Below are positions 16,338 through 31,300 of a stretch of DNA of 64,000 nucleotides, in pieces. Under the pieces are notes generated by a model, which saw nothing but the letters and a program-made list of their open reading frames with translations, ran no database searches and was not told the origin of the DNA. The stretch spans positions 1-64,000 of the forward strand of contig JAJRSK010000029.1 in NCBI GenBank assembly GCA_024278835.1, written 5' to 3'. The stretch's first letter is position 1. Each line of letters opens with the position of its first letter. Made by a program: the position numbers and the translations under genes. The stretch is from Campylobacterales bacterium (GTDB lineage: Bacteria; Campylobacterota; Campylobacteria; Campylobacterales; QNZT01).

Positions 16338-19300
16338 TTAGCTTACCACTAGTGTCAAGATTGTATCATCAGTTATATCACCAGCCGTTCCATTATCATC
16401 AAGTGTGTAATTGTAAGTTCCTGCACCACTTGTATCATTCTCATGCACAGTTCCATCACTTTCAGTAAATTTAATATCACCTACTTGTCCAGATGTCAAA
16501 TTAATCGTTAAATCATTATTTGTATCTGTCCAAGATTGAACTAACTCTTTTGTAAATTCAAACTCATTAGTAGTATCACCATTATTGATAGTCATCCCAG
16601 TTAAATCTAATATTTCAAGATTATCAAAATCCCCTAATCCACCAAATGCTATATCTCCTGCCAAAGCAACATTTGAACCTGTTATTATAGCAGTATCACT
16701 TCCTGTACCGCCATCTTTTGTAGTTATTGCTGATAGGTTTGAAAAATCAAGCGTAAAGGTATCATCTCCATCCCCTAGATTTACCGTATTAAACCCAGCT
16801 CCTTGTGCTTCACTACCTAGTTCTACAGTGTTGTCTCCCGTGCTCATTTGTAGTGTTTCAAAGTTTGACACATTGGTAAAATCGGCATCATCTAATGAGC
16901 CACTGGTACTAGTGATATTTAACGTATCATTTTCAGCTCCACCATCTACGGTATCATTAGTTGTTATTGAAACAGAGCTTACATTGACTGTATCATTACC
17001 TCCCCCTAAAGCAACCGTATCTTGACCTCCTGATAGATTTAAGATATCTGCATTTGCAGAACCTGTAATAGTAACATCTGACGAAGTATCATTGATGGTA
17101 AGTGTAGTAACATCCACATTTGACAAATCTGCATTCGCATCATCTGTGCTAACAGTAAGAGCATTACCTGTGACCGTTGTTGTCCCTAAATCTGTGTCGT
17201 TAATAGTCATCGTACCACTTTCAACATTGATACTATCCACATTGGCACCATAACTACTAAGAGGATCACCTAAATTTGCTCCACTATCACTTACTACAAC
17301 TGTGTCACCTGCTGTAAAGTCTATCCCTGCTTTTGCTTGGGTTGCTGAAACAGTTAATGAACCATCCGTTGAATCAATCGTATCTACTCCCACCAATGAT
17401 AAGATGGAAAAGTCTGCCGCTTCTATATTTGCTTGTGTATCTGTTACCCTCACACTGTTTCCAGCTCCAAATGAAGTATTATCCCCTTGTAAAGTTGCTA
17501 CATTTGCTACTGTAAGTGTTGTCACTGCATCACTTGCATCTAACGCATCTACATTTGCACTATAACTTCCTATCGCTGTCACTAAATCTGCGCCTGTTCC
17601 ACTTACTGTTACGGTATCACCTGCTGTAAATACCACTCCTGCTGTCGCTTGAGATATTGATATACTCAGTGTATTTCCTCCTGCATCAACCCTATCCACA
17701 CCAGCAGTTGCTAAGTCTGAAAAAGTCGCATTTTGAATATTACTTACAGTATCACTCACTATCACAGTCCCATCAACAAATGTCAATCCTGCAATTGCTT
17801 GGGCTACACTCACGGTGATACTATCTCCACTTGATTCATTGACGCTATCTATACCAGCATTTGCTAAAGCAGTAAAATCTACACCATCAATATTTGCTTG
17901 TGTATCGACTAGATTTATTGTACTATCTAAAAAAGTGATGCCGGCTGTCGCTTGAGAAACACTTACATCCAATACATTACTATCATTTGAGTCAACTTTA
18001 TCAACACCTGCCGTAAATAAAGCAACAAAATCAGCTGATTCAAGAGTTGTTCGACCATCACTTACCGTCAATTCAAAACCATTTTTAGTGATATTCCCTG
18101 ACAAAGTAGTGGTTTGTGACACATTTAATGTTGTATTTCCATTCAAGGAGAGGCTATCTGCTTTTGCTAAGTTAACGCTACTCAAGTCACCATTAACCTC
18201 TGTTAAATTAATGATATCATTCGTCCCTTTAGCAATATTCGAAACTTTTGCTTGATACTGCGCTGATGTCATTGTTGCGGCAATACTCGTGGCAGTACCA
18301 TCATCGATACTTAATGCCGTGACATCGCTCAAGTCATAAGTTGTCAAGTCCATATTTGTCTGAACATTAAGCGTTTCTACTCCACTAAGTGTTGTAACAG
18401 TAATATTTGCACTTGTAAGATTCAATGTATCTCCATTAGCTCCACCATCTATAACACTAACACTATGATCTAGTGTTATCGTATCATCTCCTGCACCTGC
18501 ATTTAAACTATCATCTCCTGCACCTATCAAGTTGATAGTATCATCTCCGCTTGTTGCTGTTATCGTATCATCACTTAATGAATCATTGATAGTCAAAGTC
18601 CCACTTAAGCTATTTGTAACATTACTTAAATCAACTGTGCCTGAAGCATCTATCACGATAGAACCTGCCCCATTTAATGTTATAGTTTGTCCATGCAACT
18701 GAGAGCCAGCAAGTGTCAAGTTTCCACTAGAAGCTACATTTATCACATCTGTATCTGCCAAAACTCCACCACTAAAATCTGTCGAACCTGCAACAAACTG
18801 TATTGTTTCAATTGCATTGACATTGACATTAGTTAAATCAGCACTATTAGTACCAGTTGACATAACAATCGTAGCAGAACCATCACCAATGATACTTTTT
18901 CCACTCATGGTAGTATCTGCCACGGTTAGAGTTACACCATTTTCTACAGTAGTTGCGATAGTATCATCTAAAGTACCTGTAAAGGTCTGCGTCTGGGTCA
19001 CTGTAATCTTACTCAAAGCAGTACCATTGATAGTTGTGAGATCTGCATCATTCTCTCCTGCAACATTTGCAATGGTTACTTCTAAACTTCCAGTATTATT
19101 TTTATCTATCGTTTGGTTGACTACTTTACTAGCAGCCGCTGTCACTACTACAGCATCTGTAATGATGGCAGTAACGCTATTTAAGTCACCTGTAAATGTT
19201 TGAGTAGCAACAAACTCTGCTGTTTGAGCTGCTGTTCCTGTGATAGTACTCAAATCAGCATCTCTATCAGCAAGAGGTATTTCTATATGTACATTTCCAT

Positions 19301-22300
19301 TATTGTTACTATCATCTATCTTTAAGCCTGTCAACTTACTATATGTTGCTGTCAAAGTTTTTGTATCATCCACTGAGATAGTAGCACTTACTGGGAAAGT
19401 ACCTGTAAATGTACTATCTTCACTAACAATCACTTGTGTAGTCGTTGTCACAACATGAGAAAGGTTTTCTGCTGAGTTGCCATCTATCATGATATCAACT
19501 GTACCATCACCATTAACAGTACTGATACTAGAAGCCTGATTATCTGTCATGATAACTTTAGAACCACTCCCAATAGTCAATGTTTCTATACTTGTAAAAG
19601 TCGTTGATTGAAGATCAATTGTTCCACTATTGTCAGAGATAACTACTGTATCTGTACCATCTCCACCATTTAGTGAAGCTACCACATGGTCAATTGTTAT
19701 CGTATCATTACCACTACCTGCAACAACACTATCAGCTCCTGCGGAAGTTAAATTGATGATATCATTTCCACCTGTTGCTGTAATCGTATCTGAACCATCT
19801 CCATCATTGATAGTGATACTACTTCCCCCGGTAACACTAAGGGAACTAAGATCTACTGTTGCCCCACCATTTTTTGCGTTGATTACTATATCACCAGTCC
19901 CAGAAAATGTCACACCTGATAAATCAGCATTGTTGACATTGTTGATATTTACTGTTGCACTATTGGCTATCTCTACTTTTTTACCAGACAAATCTGCACC
20001 ATCAATGTCAAATGTTCCACTATCTTGTGTGATTTTGTCAACTCCTCCTAAATCTCCTGCAAAAGCAAAAGCACCAGAAACAGCCATGATTAATATCACT
20101 GCAGACGAAGAGACATTTTCATAGTTATTTTGGCTAGAAACACCAACAAAGTTCACCGTACCCCCACCTGTTAAACTAACACTTTGACCATGCAACTGCG
20201 CATTATCCATACTTAAAGTATTGGCACTTTTTATCTCATCTATATTTTGTAAAGTTATAGCACCTAAATCTAAATCAGCATAAACTTCAAGTCTATTTGT
20301 CCCACCATTTCCATCGATAGTCCCCATATCGGCATCTATCATGATAGTATTGTTACCATCTCCTCCAGTAATATCCATGCTCGTAGTAACTCCTCTAGCA
20401 TCAAGTGATGAACTTCCTGCAAGCGTAACATTTTCAACATTGGTTGTTTTAGCACCAAGAACCAATGTCTCACTTGTGTTGGTGAAGTTTATCGTATCTG
20501 TGCCACCTCCTGCATCTAAGCTTGTTACCTCAGCATAAGCAGCAGCAGAGCTGATATTTATCGTATCATCACTATTTGAGAAGATAAACTTTTCTATATT
20601 TTTTAGTGTATCTGTTCCCACACTATCATCACCACTATTTAATGTTGCCGTAACCGCTGCACCACTATAATCAGCCGTATCTTCTCCTCCAGCTCCATCA
20701 AGCACCAATCCACTCACACCACCTGTAAAGGTATCTTGGTTGGCTGAAGCGACAATAGTTTCAAATCCAGAAAATGTATCACTACCATCTCCACTTGCAC
20801 TACCAGATGAAGCATTAATAGTAATACTATTTGTTGCCCCTGAAAAAGTGAGGATATCCCCTGTACCATCTCCACCTTGTAAATTATTATTGACGTTGCT
20901 TCCCTCTATCGTATCATTGGCACTTGAACCGATAATATTTTCTATATCTATAAGCTTATCTGTTCCTACACCACTAGCATTCCCAGAGCGAAGATTTACA
21001 TTGACTGCACTATTTCCACTATAATCCACCATATCAGTATCAGCACCACCATCAAGTGTATCATCTCCTGCTCCACCGATGAGCATATCATCGCCACCTT
21101 TACCTTCAAAATGGTTATTTTCTCCATCACCTGTAAGTTTGTCGGCATTGCTAGTTCCGATGATGTTTTCGATATTTTTGATAGTATCTGCACCATTATA
21201 GTTAAGTGTTACAGCAGTCGCACCATTAAGGGTGATATCCAAAGCACTACCAGCACTACTTAAATCAATAGTATCACTTCCAATACCACCATCCATCGCA
21301 TCATTACCCGCTTCAAGCGTAAATATATCTGCTCCATCTCCACCTTGAAGGTCATCATCTCCACCAAGTCCATAAAGCGTGTCATTGCCACTATCACCTT
21401 TGATGAGATTGGCATTATTATCACCTGTTAAAGTATCTGCATAAGTAGATCCTGTGAGATTTTCGATACTACTTAGCGTGTCAGACCCAGCACCAACCGT
21501 ATTTTGTGCACCAGAAACCAATGCTACCCTCACTCCAGCACCAGCACCGAGATATTGTGCCGTATCACTTCCACTACCACCTGTGATGATATCATCTCCA
21601 GCACCACCCTCTAAAGTGTTGTTACCACTTGTAACAATCAATTCATCATTGCCAGCTAAACCATAAAGCGCATCATCTCCCTTTCCACCTTCTAGCCTGT
21701 TGGCAACATCATCACCCTTTAACATATCTGAAACATCTGAACCGATAACATTTTCTATACTATTGAGTACATCTGTATTTTCAATACCACTTATAGTTCT
21801 TACTCCTGAATTTTGCACCAAATCAACAAAGACACTCTCTGCCCCACTATAATCTACCGTATCGATACCACCATCACCCGAAAGCACATCATCTCCAGCA
21901 CCACTTTTAAGGGTATCATCTCCCTCGCCTCCACTTATGGAGTTTACCTTATCGTTTCCTGTTAAGATATCATTATGCTGTGAACCTATGATATGTTCTA
22001 TATTGCTAATCGTCTCTGATGTAACACCAAAACCATCATTTGCAGAGGTACCAGCTTTCAAATCAACCTGCACCCCTTCATTTGTTGCACCATAAATGAT
22101 TGTATCATCATTACCATCACCACCATCATAACTATCTATGCCTTCTCCCGCATAGAGTATATCATCACCACCGTCACCATAAAGCATATCATCACCTGCT
22201 CCACCAACAAGAACATCTTCACTATCATTTCCATGAAGTGTATCCTTACCATCTCCTCCATAGAGTGTATCATCATCAGCACCACCATTGATGATATCAT

Positions 22301-25300
22301 CTCCCTCTTCCCCATAGAGTGTGTCTTGGTTATTTTGCCCTTCAATTCTATCATTACCTTTTCTACCATAAATGATATCATTTCCATCATTCCCTAAAAG
22401 GCTATTGTTTTTATCATCTCCCGTGATATCATCCGCATAGTCACCACCATAGACATGCTCTATATTGACTATGGTATCGACATTTCCATTGCCATCATTA
22501 CTTGCTTCACCATCTGCCAAACTGATTGTTACACCACCAGTTTCACCATAGTAGTATCTTACCCAGTCATTCCCATCACTGCCATCAGCTTCACTTCCCC
22601 CATCGATATAATCATCTCCTGCATATCCCCAGATATCATCATTACCTGCACCACCATAGATAGTATCATTACCCGCAAAAGCATAGATATCATCATTACC
22701 TTTTCCTGCATTGATAATATTGTCTGCGTTTTGTTGATCATGTCTATAAATCACATCGTTTTGGTCAGAACCTATAATGTTTTGAAAATTACTGATACTA
22801 TTGGTATCCGATGAGCCACCCACAGTTACAACGGTATCTACCCTTGTTGTGGAAGTCATTGTACTTAAATCAAGGTTGTTATTACCACCTTCTCCATAGA
22901 GTTCATCTTGTCCTAAAGAGAGGACGACTATATCATCCCCCTCACCAGCTTTGATTATATTTCTCCCATCATCTCCTGTTAAGGTATCACTATTTTTAGA
23001 ACCGATAATATTTTCGATACTATTTAATGCATTTGTCTCCGCATTGCCATAACCATCATTATCAATACTTGTAGTACCAAGGTTGACAATAGCACCTATC
23101 GTTGAAGTCACATCATCAAATGCGATGGTATCTACCCCCGCACCTCCATCATAACTATCTATACCATCTCCACCATAAAGTGTATCAGCGCCATCACCAG
23201 CACTTAAAATATCATTACCAGCACCACCATAAAGTGTATCCTCTCCTGTACTTCCTACTAAACTATCAGCACCACCATTTCCATAGAGCGTATCAGCACC
23301 ACCATAACCAAAGAGTGTATTCGTACTATCATCACCTTTCAATATATCACCATAGTTTTCACTGCCACCAACATCCTCAATTTTTTTCACATTATCTTCT
23401 GTATTTCCATATCCATCGTTGACAACTTTAGTATTTAGTAAATCTACTTCAACACTACCCTCAGCATTGAAAAAATCAATTCTATCTTGATTATCACCAC
23501 CATCATAACTATCAACACCATCACCACCAGTTAGTACATCATTGCCAGCTAATCCTTTAAGCACATTGTTATTAGCATCACCTATGATGCTATCATTGGC
23601 ACTCCCACCTGTCGCATTTTCTATACTATTAAATAAGGCTCCATCTGTAGAGGTGATAGTAGCACTTAAATCCACAGTTACATCTGTCGTATAATCCTCA
23701 TAACTCACCGTATCACTACCACTTCCACCAATAAGAGAGTCATTTCCAGCAGTTACTTTAAAAGTATCATCCCCACCGTTACCTTCTAGTCTGTTGTATC
23801 CAACACTTCCTTTTATCATATCGTTACCTTGTGAACCACGCACATATTCAATTGAATCAAGGCTATCTGTACCACCATAACCATCAGAAGTAACCGTATT
23901 TAAACTTAAATCAACATTGATGCTTTTTGTGCTATCAACTTCATCAAAAGAGATAGTATCTGTTCCAGCACCACCAATGATGCTATCATTACCAGCTTGT
24001 CCTTTGAGGATATCATTGGCATCACCACCATCAAGACTATCATTACCAATACCACCATAGATAGTATCATTGGCACCACCGCCAAGCAAAGTATCTTGAA
24101 AATTAGTAGAATTATCATTAGTGGTATCATTAAAACCACTCATGACATCTGTTTTACTTGTCCCTTTAATCACCTCTATATGGTCTAGCAAAGTATCAGT
24201 TCCATCCACTGATGTCACCGTACCAAAGTTTACGCCACCATCGGAGAGAGTAACAGTAACACCATTTTCTCTCTCAGCATAAGAAAGTGTATCACTTTCA
24301 CTTCCACCTGTAACTGTATCATTACCAAGTCCCGTTCGAAGGATATCTGCACCAGCTCCACCTATCATGATATCATCACCACTATCACCATAAAGTGTAT
24401 CTGCCTCGTCGCCACCATCTATCATATCTGCACCAAGTCCACCATGAATCTCATCAAAACCAGCCTCGCCAAATAGTGAATCATCTCCATCATTACCTTG
24501 AATTAAATCATTTTGGGCACCACCATAAATAGTATTTGAAGAAGAATCACCACTTAAAGCATCCGCTTGGTTTGAACCTATCACTATCTCGATATTTTTG
24601 ATGATATCTTCATAGCCATCACCACCATTACTGGCTTTTTGAAGACTTAAATCTAAATTAACAGAACCCGAAGCTAAAGAATAATCGATTATATCTTGAC
24701 CTGCACCACCATCGATATTATCAGCACCATCTGAGCTAAAAATCGTATCATTACCGTCATTACCTTCAATGGTGTTCACAATAGTCGTAACATCATCACC
24801 TTTAAGGGTATCGGCTAAAATAGTTCCTCTAATGTTTTCTATACCACTAGTGGTATCAAACTTGCTGTTATCTCCAGCATTTTCTACTCTACTATTGGTC
24901 AAATCAGCATTGATAGCCGTAGTATTTTGATACGAATAATCCGCCCAGTCACTTCCACTATCACCATTTTCATCACCACCATAAAGCATATCACCATCAA
25001 GCCCACCTTGAAGATAATCATCTCCCGCTTCACCCATGAGTGTATCGGCATCAGCGCCACCACGGATGGTATCATTTCCAGCATCACCTTTAAGTGTATT
25101 GACACCGCCATCACCGATGATAGTATCATCATTACCAGAGCCCAATATATCTTGAATATTGGTAACAGTATCCAACCCTTCACCTGTGACTTTGTGTTGT
25201 GATAAATCAGCCTTTATCCCTGTACCAGAATTTCTATAATCAAGTGTATCTTGATTGGCTCCTCCATCGATACTATCATCACCAAGTCCACCACTTAGCG

Positions 25301-28300
25301 TATCATCTCCAGCACCACCTAAAAGGGTATCTGAACCATCTCGCCCCCAAAGTGTATCATTTGAACCACCACCTTCAAGCTTGTTGTTTTCACCATCACC
25401 TTTTATCGTATCAACATAGTCAGTACCTATGATATTTTCGACTTTATCAACTATCTCTGCATTGCCAAATCCATCGTTTGTCACTCTATCAGCCAAAACA
25501 AGTGATAAATCAACCTTTGCACCTTCTGTCGCACCATCATGATAATCCACCGTATCGATGCCAGAACCACCAAAAAGTGTATCTATTCCTTTTCCACCTA
25601 TTAAAGTATCTGCACCACCCATACCTTCTAAAGTATTGGAAACATCATTTCCTTTGATGGTATCATCATTTTCAGAACCAATCACATTTTCAATACTCAC
25701 CAAAGTATCTAAAACACCTTGCCCGTCTACCGCAGTTCCTGCTACTAAATCAACATTGATTTTTTGACTATACCCTTCATAAGTGGCTGTATCACCTTGC
25801 GTTTCACCCGTATTTCCACCATTAAGTGTATCGGCACCAAGTCCACCACTTAAAAGGTCATCTCCATCACCACCCATCAGGATATCTTTTCCAGCATATC
25901 CACTTAAAGTATCATTCCCAGCATTACCCACCAATGAGTTATCTGAAAGATTTCCGATAACGATATCTTTACCAGAGCCACCAAGATAGTGCTCCACACC
26001 CGATATCGTATCTCTCTCACCACCAGCGATATTGACTTCACCATTTTCAAAATCAGCTTTTATATCTACAGTAGTATCATGATAATCTATCGTATCAGCA
26101 CCACCGCCACCTTGAAGGTTATCATTACCAGCACCACCGATAAGAGTATCATCTCCAAGTCCACCTTTAAGGGTATCATCATTGGCACCACCACTTAAGA
26201 TATCTTTATCGCCTCGCCCCTCAAGGATATTTTTAGCACCATCACCCGTAATCGTATCTGCTAAATCCGAACCGATAATATTTTCCACTTCACTGATTGT
26301 ATCGCTACCATACTCAGCATTAATCGTTTGTGCCACTGTTTTGGTTAAATCTACTGTGATGCCATGCTGTGTCTCTTTGGAGTAATCAATCGTGTCATTA
26401 TCTGCTCCACCAACAATCGTATCATTACCAGCACCACCTATAATCGTATCATTACCAGCACCTCCATCAACACTATCATTATCCGCACCAGCTTCCAAGA
26501 TATCATCTCCAGCATTACCAATAAGCGTATTTTTCGCATTACTACCTGTTAGCGTATCAGCATTAGACCCACCAATCACATTCTCTATCTTATACAAAAA
26601 GTCATTTCCGATACTTCCACCACTCGCCGTACCAGCACTTAAACTTGCCGTCACAGAAGAAGCTTCACTAGAGTAATCCACCGTATCCGTATTATCTCCA
26701 CCATAAAGCCTATCGATACCACTTCCACCATAGAGTGTATCATCTCCTTTATCGCCATAAGCGTAGTTTTCACCTTCGCCAACTTTTAGGATATCTGCTC
26801 CATCGCCACCATAAAGGGTATCATTATCTGCTTCACCCTCCAAAGTATCATCACCAGCATCACCTTTGAGGATATCTACACCAGCACCACCTTTGATGGT
26901 ATCATTGCCTATGCCACCCTCTATGCTATCATCTCCAGCTTTTCCATCGAGGATATCTGCACCTGCATTACCCATGATAGTATTGGCAAGGCTATCTCCT
27001 GTAATACTATCCGCAGCACTACCACCGATGATATTTTCAATATTTTTTATCTTATCCTCTGTGCCTGTTACGACAGATAAATTATCTTTGTTTAAAGTTA
27101 CCGATATCGCCGAAGTTAGGGCAGAATAATCAGCCGTATCACTTCCCACTTCACCATCCAAGATATCAGCACCATCAGAAGCGATAAATCTATCATCTTG
27201 CTCCCCACCAAAAAGTTTATTGGCACTAGCATCACCTGTGAGGGTATCTTTAAATTTAGAACCGATGACATTGTCAAAATTATTCAGCGTATCAATTCCA
27301 TCACCAGTAGCACTTTTGGTTGCTAAGTTTACAGTCACACCATTAGCACTATCATGATAACTCACCGTATCATTGCCACTCACACCATCAAGCGTATTAT
27401 CTCCACTATCCCCTTGGATAGTATCATCATGCGTTGAACCTTTTACATTTTCAAAACCAGAAATCGTATCTGTTCCCACTTTTGTATCTTGTGCCTCTGT
27501 TTTTTTCAGATTCACTTCTATATCAGTAGTAGCATGTTCAAAGCTTAGTGTATCTATACCAGTACCACCGATAAGGGTATCATCCCCTATTTCACCCTCT
27601 ATCGTATCATCACCAGCAAGCCCGCTAAGGATGTTTTTTGCACTATTTCCTCGGATTGTGTCATTGCCTTGTGTAGCTATAACATTTTCGATATCACTCA
27701 ATGTGTCGCTATCAGTTCCATCAATCTTGATAGGATTACTGCTTAATAAATCAACTTGTAGAGCATGGGTATTGTCAAGTATAGAGTAATCCACCGTATC
27801 ACTACCTTCTCCACCGTCAATAGCATCTACTCCATCATTTGCTGAAGTCGCCTTAAAGAGATCATCTCCTGCACCACCTTTTAGCGTATCCGCATCATCG
27901 CCACCAATAAGTGTATCGTTATCTGCTTCTCCATAAAGTGTATCCGTACCTTTGCCACCTTCAAGCGTATCATCTTCATTACCACCCTTGATAGTATCAG
28001 CACCATCCAAACCTTGGATAAAATCTTTTCCACCACGACCTTCAAGGATATTATTTTGTGCATCTCCTTTTATCTTATCATCACCAATGTTGGAGCCTAT
28101 GACATTTTCTATATCGATTAAAGTATCAGAGCCTTGATCGTTACTTGAAGCAGTACCAGCAGACAAATCTATATCCATCTTCGTAATCGCAGCAGCATAA
28201 TCTACCGTATCACCTATAGTCTCACTAGTTTCACCACCATCAAGGATATCATCTCCAAGACCACCACTAAGCGTATCATCGCCCGCTTGACCTTTGATAT

Positions 28301-31300
28301 TATCCTTTCCACTATCACCAGAGAGAACATCATCGCCCTCTCCACCCTCTATAACATCATCACTTTCACCACCACTTATGGTGTCATCTCCCTTATCACC
28401 ATAAAGCTTATCAAATCCACTACCACCATAAATAGTATCATTATCATCACCACCATGGAGTATATCGTTACCCAATTCACCCCAAAGTTCATCTTTGCCA
28501 GCATTACCAAAAAATTCATTGTTCTTATCATCGCCTTTGAGGGTATCATCTTTTGAAGTACCGATAACATTTTCAACATTTTTAATTGTATGGTTATTGT
28601 TTGTACTTATAACATCAACAGCCGTTGAACCATCCAAATCAAGATTCACCGCTTCAGAAAGTGCAGAGTAATCCACCATATCCGAACTACCAGCACCACC
28701 ATCGATAACATCACCTTTAAAATCTGTGCCTACAAAAGTGTCACTTCCTTCTCCACCTTGCAAATCATCAGCGCCTGCCTTACCATCGATAACATCATTT
28801 CCTTGGTCACCTTTTATGGTGTTGGCAACATTATCACCCGTTAAACTATCATCTTTCGTTGAACCCGTAAGATTTTGAAAATTTTCAAGCGTATCAGTTC
28901 CATCACCCGTTGAAGATTTTCCAAACAGACTTGCAACCACACCACCAAGAGCGCCTAAAAAGCTAACCGTATTATTACCACCTTTTCCATCAAGCTTGTT
29001 ATTGCCACTATCACCTTCGATAATATCATCATAGCTTGAACCATCCACATTTTCAAACCCTGAAATTGTATCTGTTCCTACTTTGGTATCTTGCGTTGTT
29101 TTCTTCAAAGAGACTTCGATGCCATTTTGTGCATTTTCAAAAGAGAGAGTATCTGTACCAACTCCGCCTTGTAAGTCATCATCACCAAGACCACCCTCAA
29201 TAGTATCATCACCATCATTTCCGATAAGAGTATTGTCTTTATCATCGCCACGAAGGGTATCATCCCCTGAGCCAGCTGTAATATTTTCTACATTTTTGAC
29301 TCTGTCAAGATTAGCTCCTGCGATAGAGACATCAGAAAAAGTAGCACCATTTAAAGTAACAGCGATATTTTCACTACTATCATGATAATCCACCGTATCA
29401 CTATCATCACCACCATCATAGCTATCATTCTTACCTGTTACTGGTGTAGCTATCATGATATCATCACCACGACCTGTTTCAATCACATTGGCTTCACTAT
29501 TTCCTTTTAAGGTGTCTGCCAATCCTGAACCGATGATATTTTCAATTCCACTAAGCGTATCCTTGCCCTCAGTTACACCTATATCTTGCTCTGTTGTGAG
29601 TGATAAATCAACATTGACTTTACTTTGTGCCGATGAGTAATCAACCGTATCGATACCTTCGCCACCTCTCAATACATCATCACCACCAGCACCACTTAAA
29701 GTATCAGCACCAGCATTACCTAGTAGGGTATTGTCTTTGCTATCACCTTTGATGACATCATTCCCACTACCACCTGTGATATTTTCGATATTTTTGATAG
29801 TGTCTGCATAAGTATCAGCCGTAACAGTTACCGCATTTTCTGTGTCAAGTGCCACAGATATTCCAGCTGTTTCAGCAGAATAATCCATCGTATCCTTACC
29901 GCTACCACCATCGATAACATCATTTTTACCAGTTGCTTTGATGAGATCATCTCCAGCTCCAGCATCTATCTTGTTGATACCACTATCCCCTTTTAGTGTA
30001 TCTCCACTAGAAGAGCCAATGATATTTTCAAAGTTTAAAAGTGTATCATTACCTTCACCAGTAGCTTTTTTGTCTGTCAAATCAACATCAACTGCACCTG
30101 CACCAGAATAATCCACCGTATCGATACCAACTCCACCATCTAGCGTATTGGCATTGCCATCTCCTGCAATCGTATCATCATGACTCGAACCTAAAACATG
30201 TTCAAAACCTGTGATTTTATCTAAACCCTCACCCGTATTTTGTGCAATAGCTTTTTTCAAATCTACTGTGATATTAGTACCTGCATGTTCAAAACTTACC
30301 GTATCACCATGAATGTGACCACCACCTTGCAGGTCATCATCACCAAGACCACCCTCGATAGTATCATCTCCATCATTTCCGATAAGGGTATTGTTTTTTT
30401 CATCACCACGAATGGTATCAGATACACTTGTTCCTAAAACATTTTCAATATTTCGTATCGTATCACCAGCACCAGTTACTACTGCATCATTAGCCTTATC
30501 TAAAGTCACATCTATAGCACTAGCAAAAGCACTATAATCTACGGTATCACGCTCACCAACACCACCATCTAAAGTATCATTACCACCACTATATCTTAGT
30601 GTATCATCACCACTTCCAGCCTCTATAAGGTTACTCTCTCCATCACCTTTGAGTGTATCACCTAGCGTTGAACCGATGATATTTTCGATATTTGTAAGTC
30701 TGTCACTACCCTCTGTTAGACCAATATTTTGACTAGTCGTATCTGCCAAATTAACACTCACAGCAGACCCAGCACTTGTATAATCCACCGTATCAATGCC
30801 ATCTCCACCATCAAGAACATCATTACCAACATTACCACTTAGAGTATCGGCTCCCTTACCACCAAAAAGTGTATCATTACCTGCTTCACCTTTGAGAATA
30901 TCATCTCCATCAAAGCCTGAAAGTATATTGTTTTTACTATCACCTGATATCGTGTCAGCTACTTTTGAACCGATGATATTTTCAATATTTTTGATTTTAT
31001 CATTTGCCCCAGCGACAGTCACTTCATTTTCAGCATCTAAATCTACATCTATAGCGACATTTCTATCATGATAATCAAGTGTATCAACGCCAGCTTCTCC
31101 ATCGATAGTATCACCACCACCTGAAGCGATGATACTATCATTACCACTTCCAGCATCTATCTTATTGGATTTATCATCTCCTTTTAAGGTATCGCTATTT
31201 TGTGAACCGATGATATTTTCAAAGTTTATAAGCCTATCATCTCCATCGCCACTTGCGCTCTCTTGCGATAAATCGACATTGACCGCGGCAGCATTGGCAT

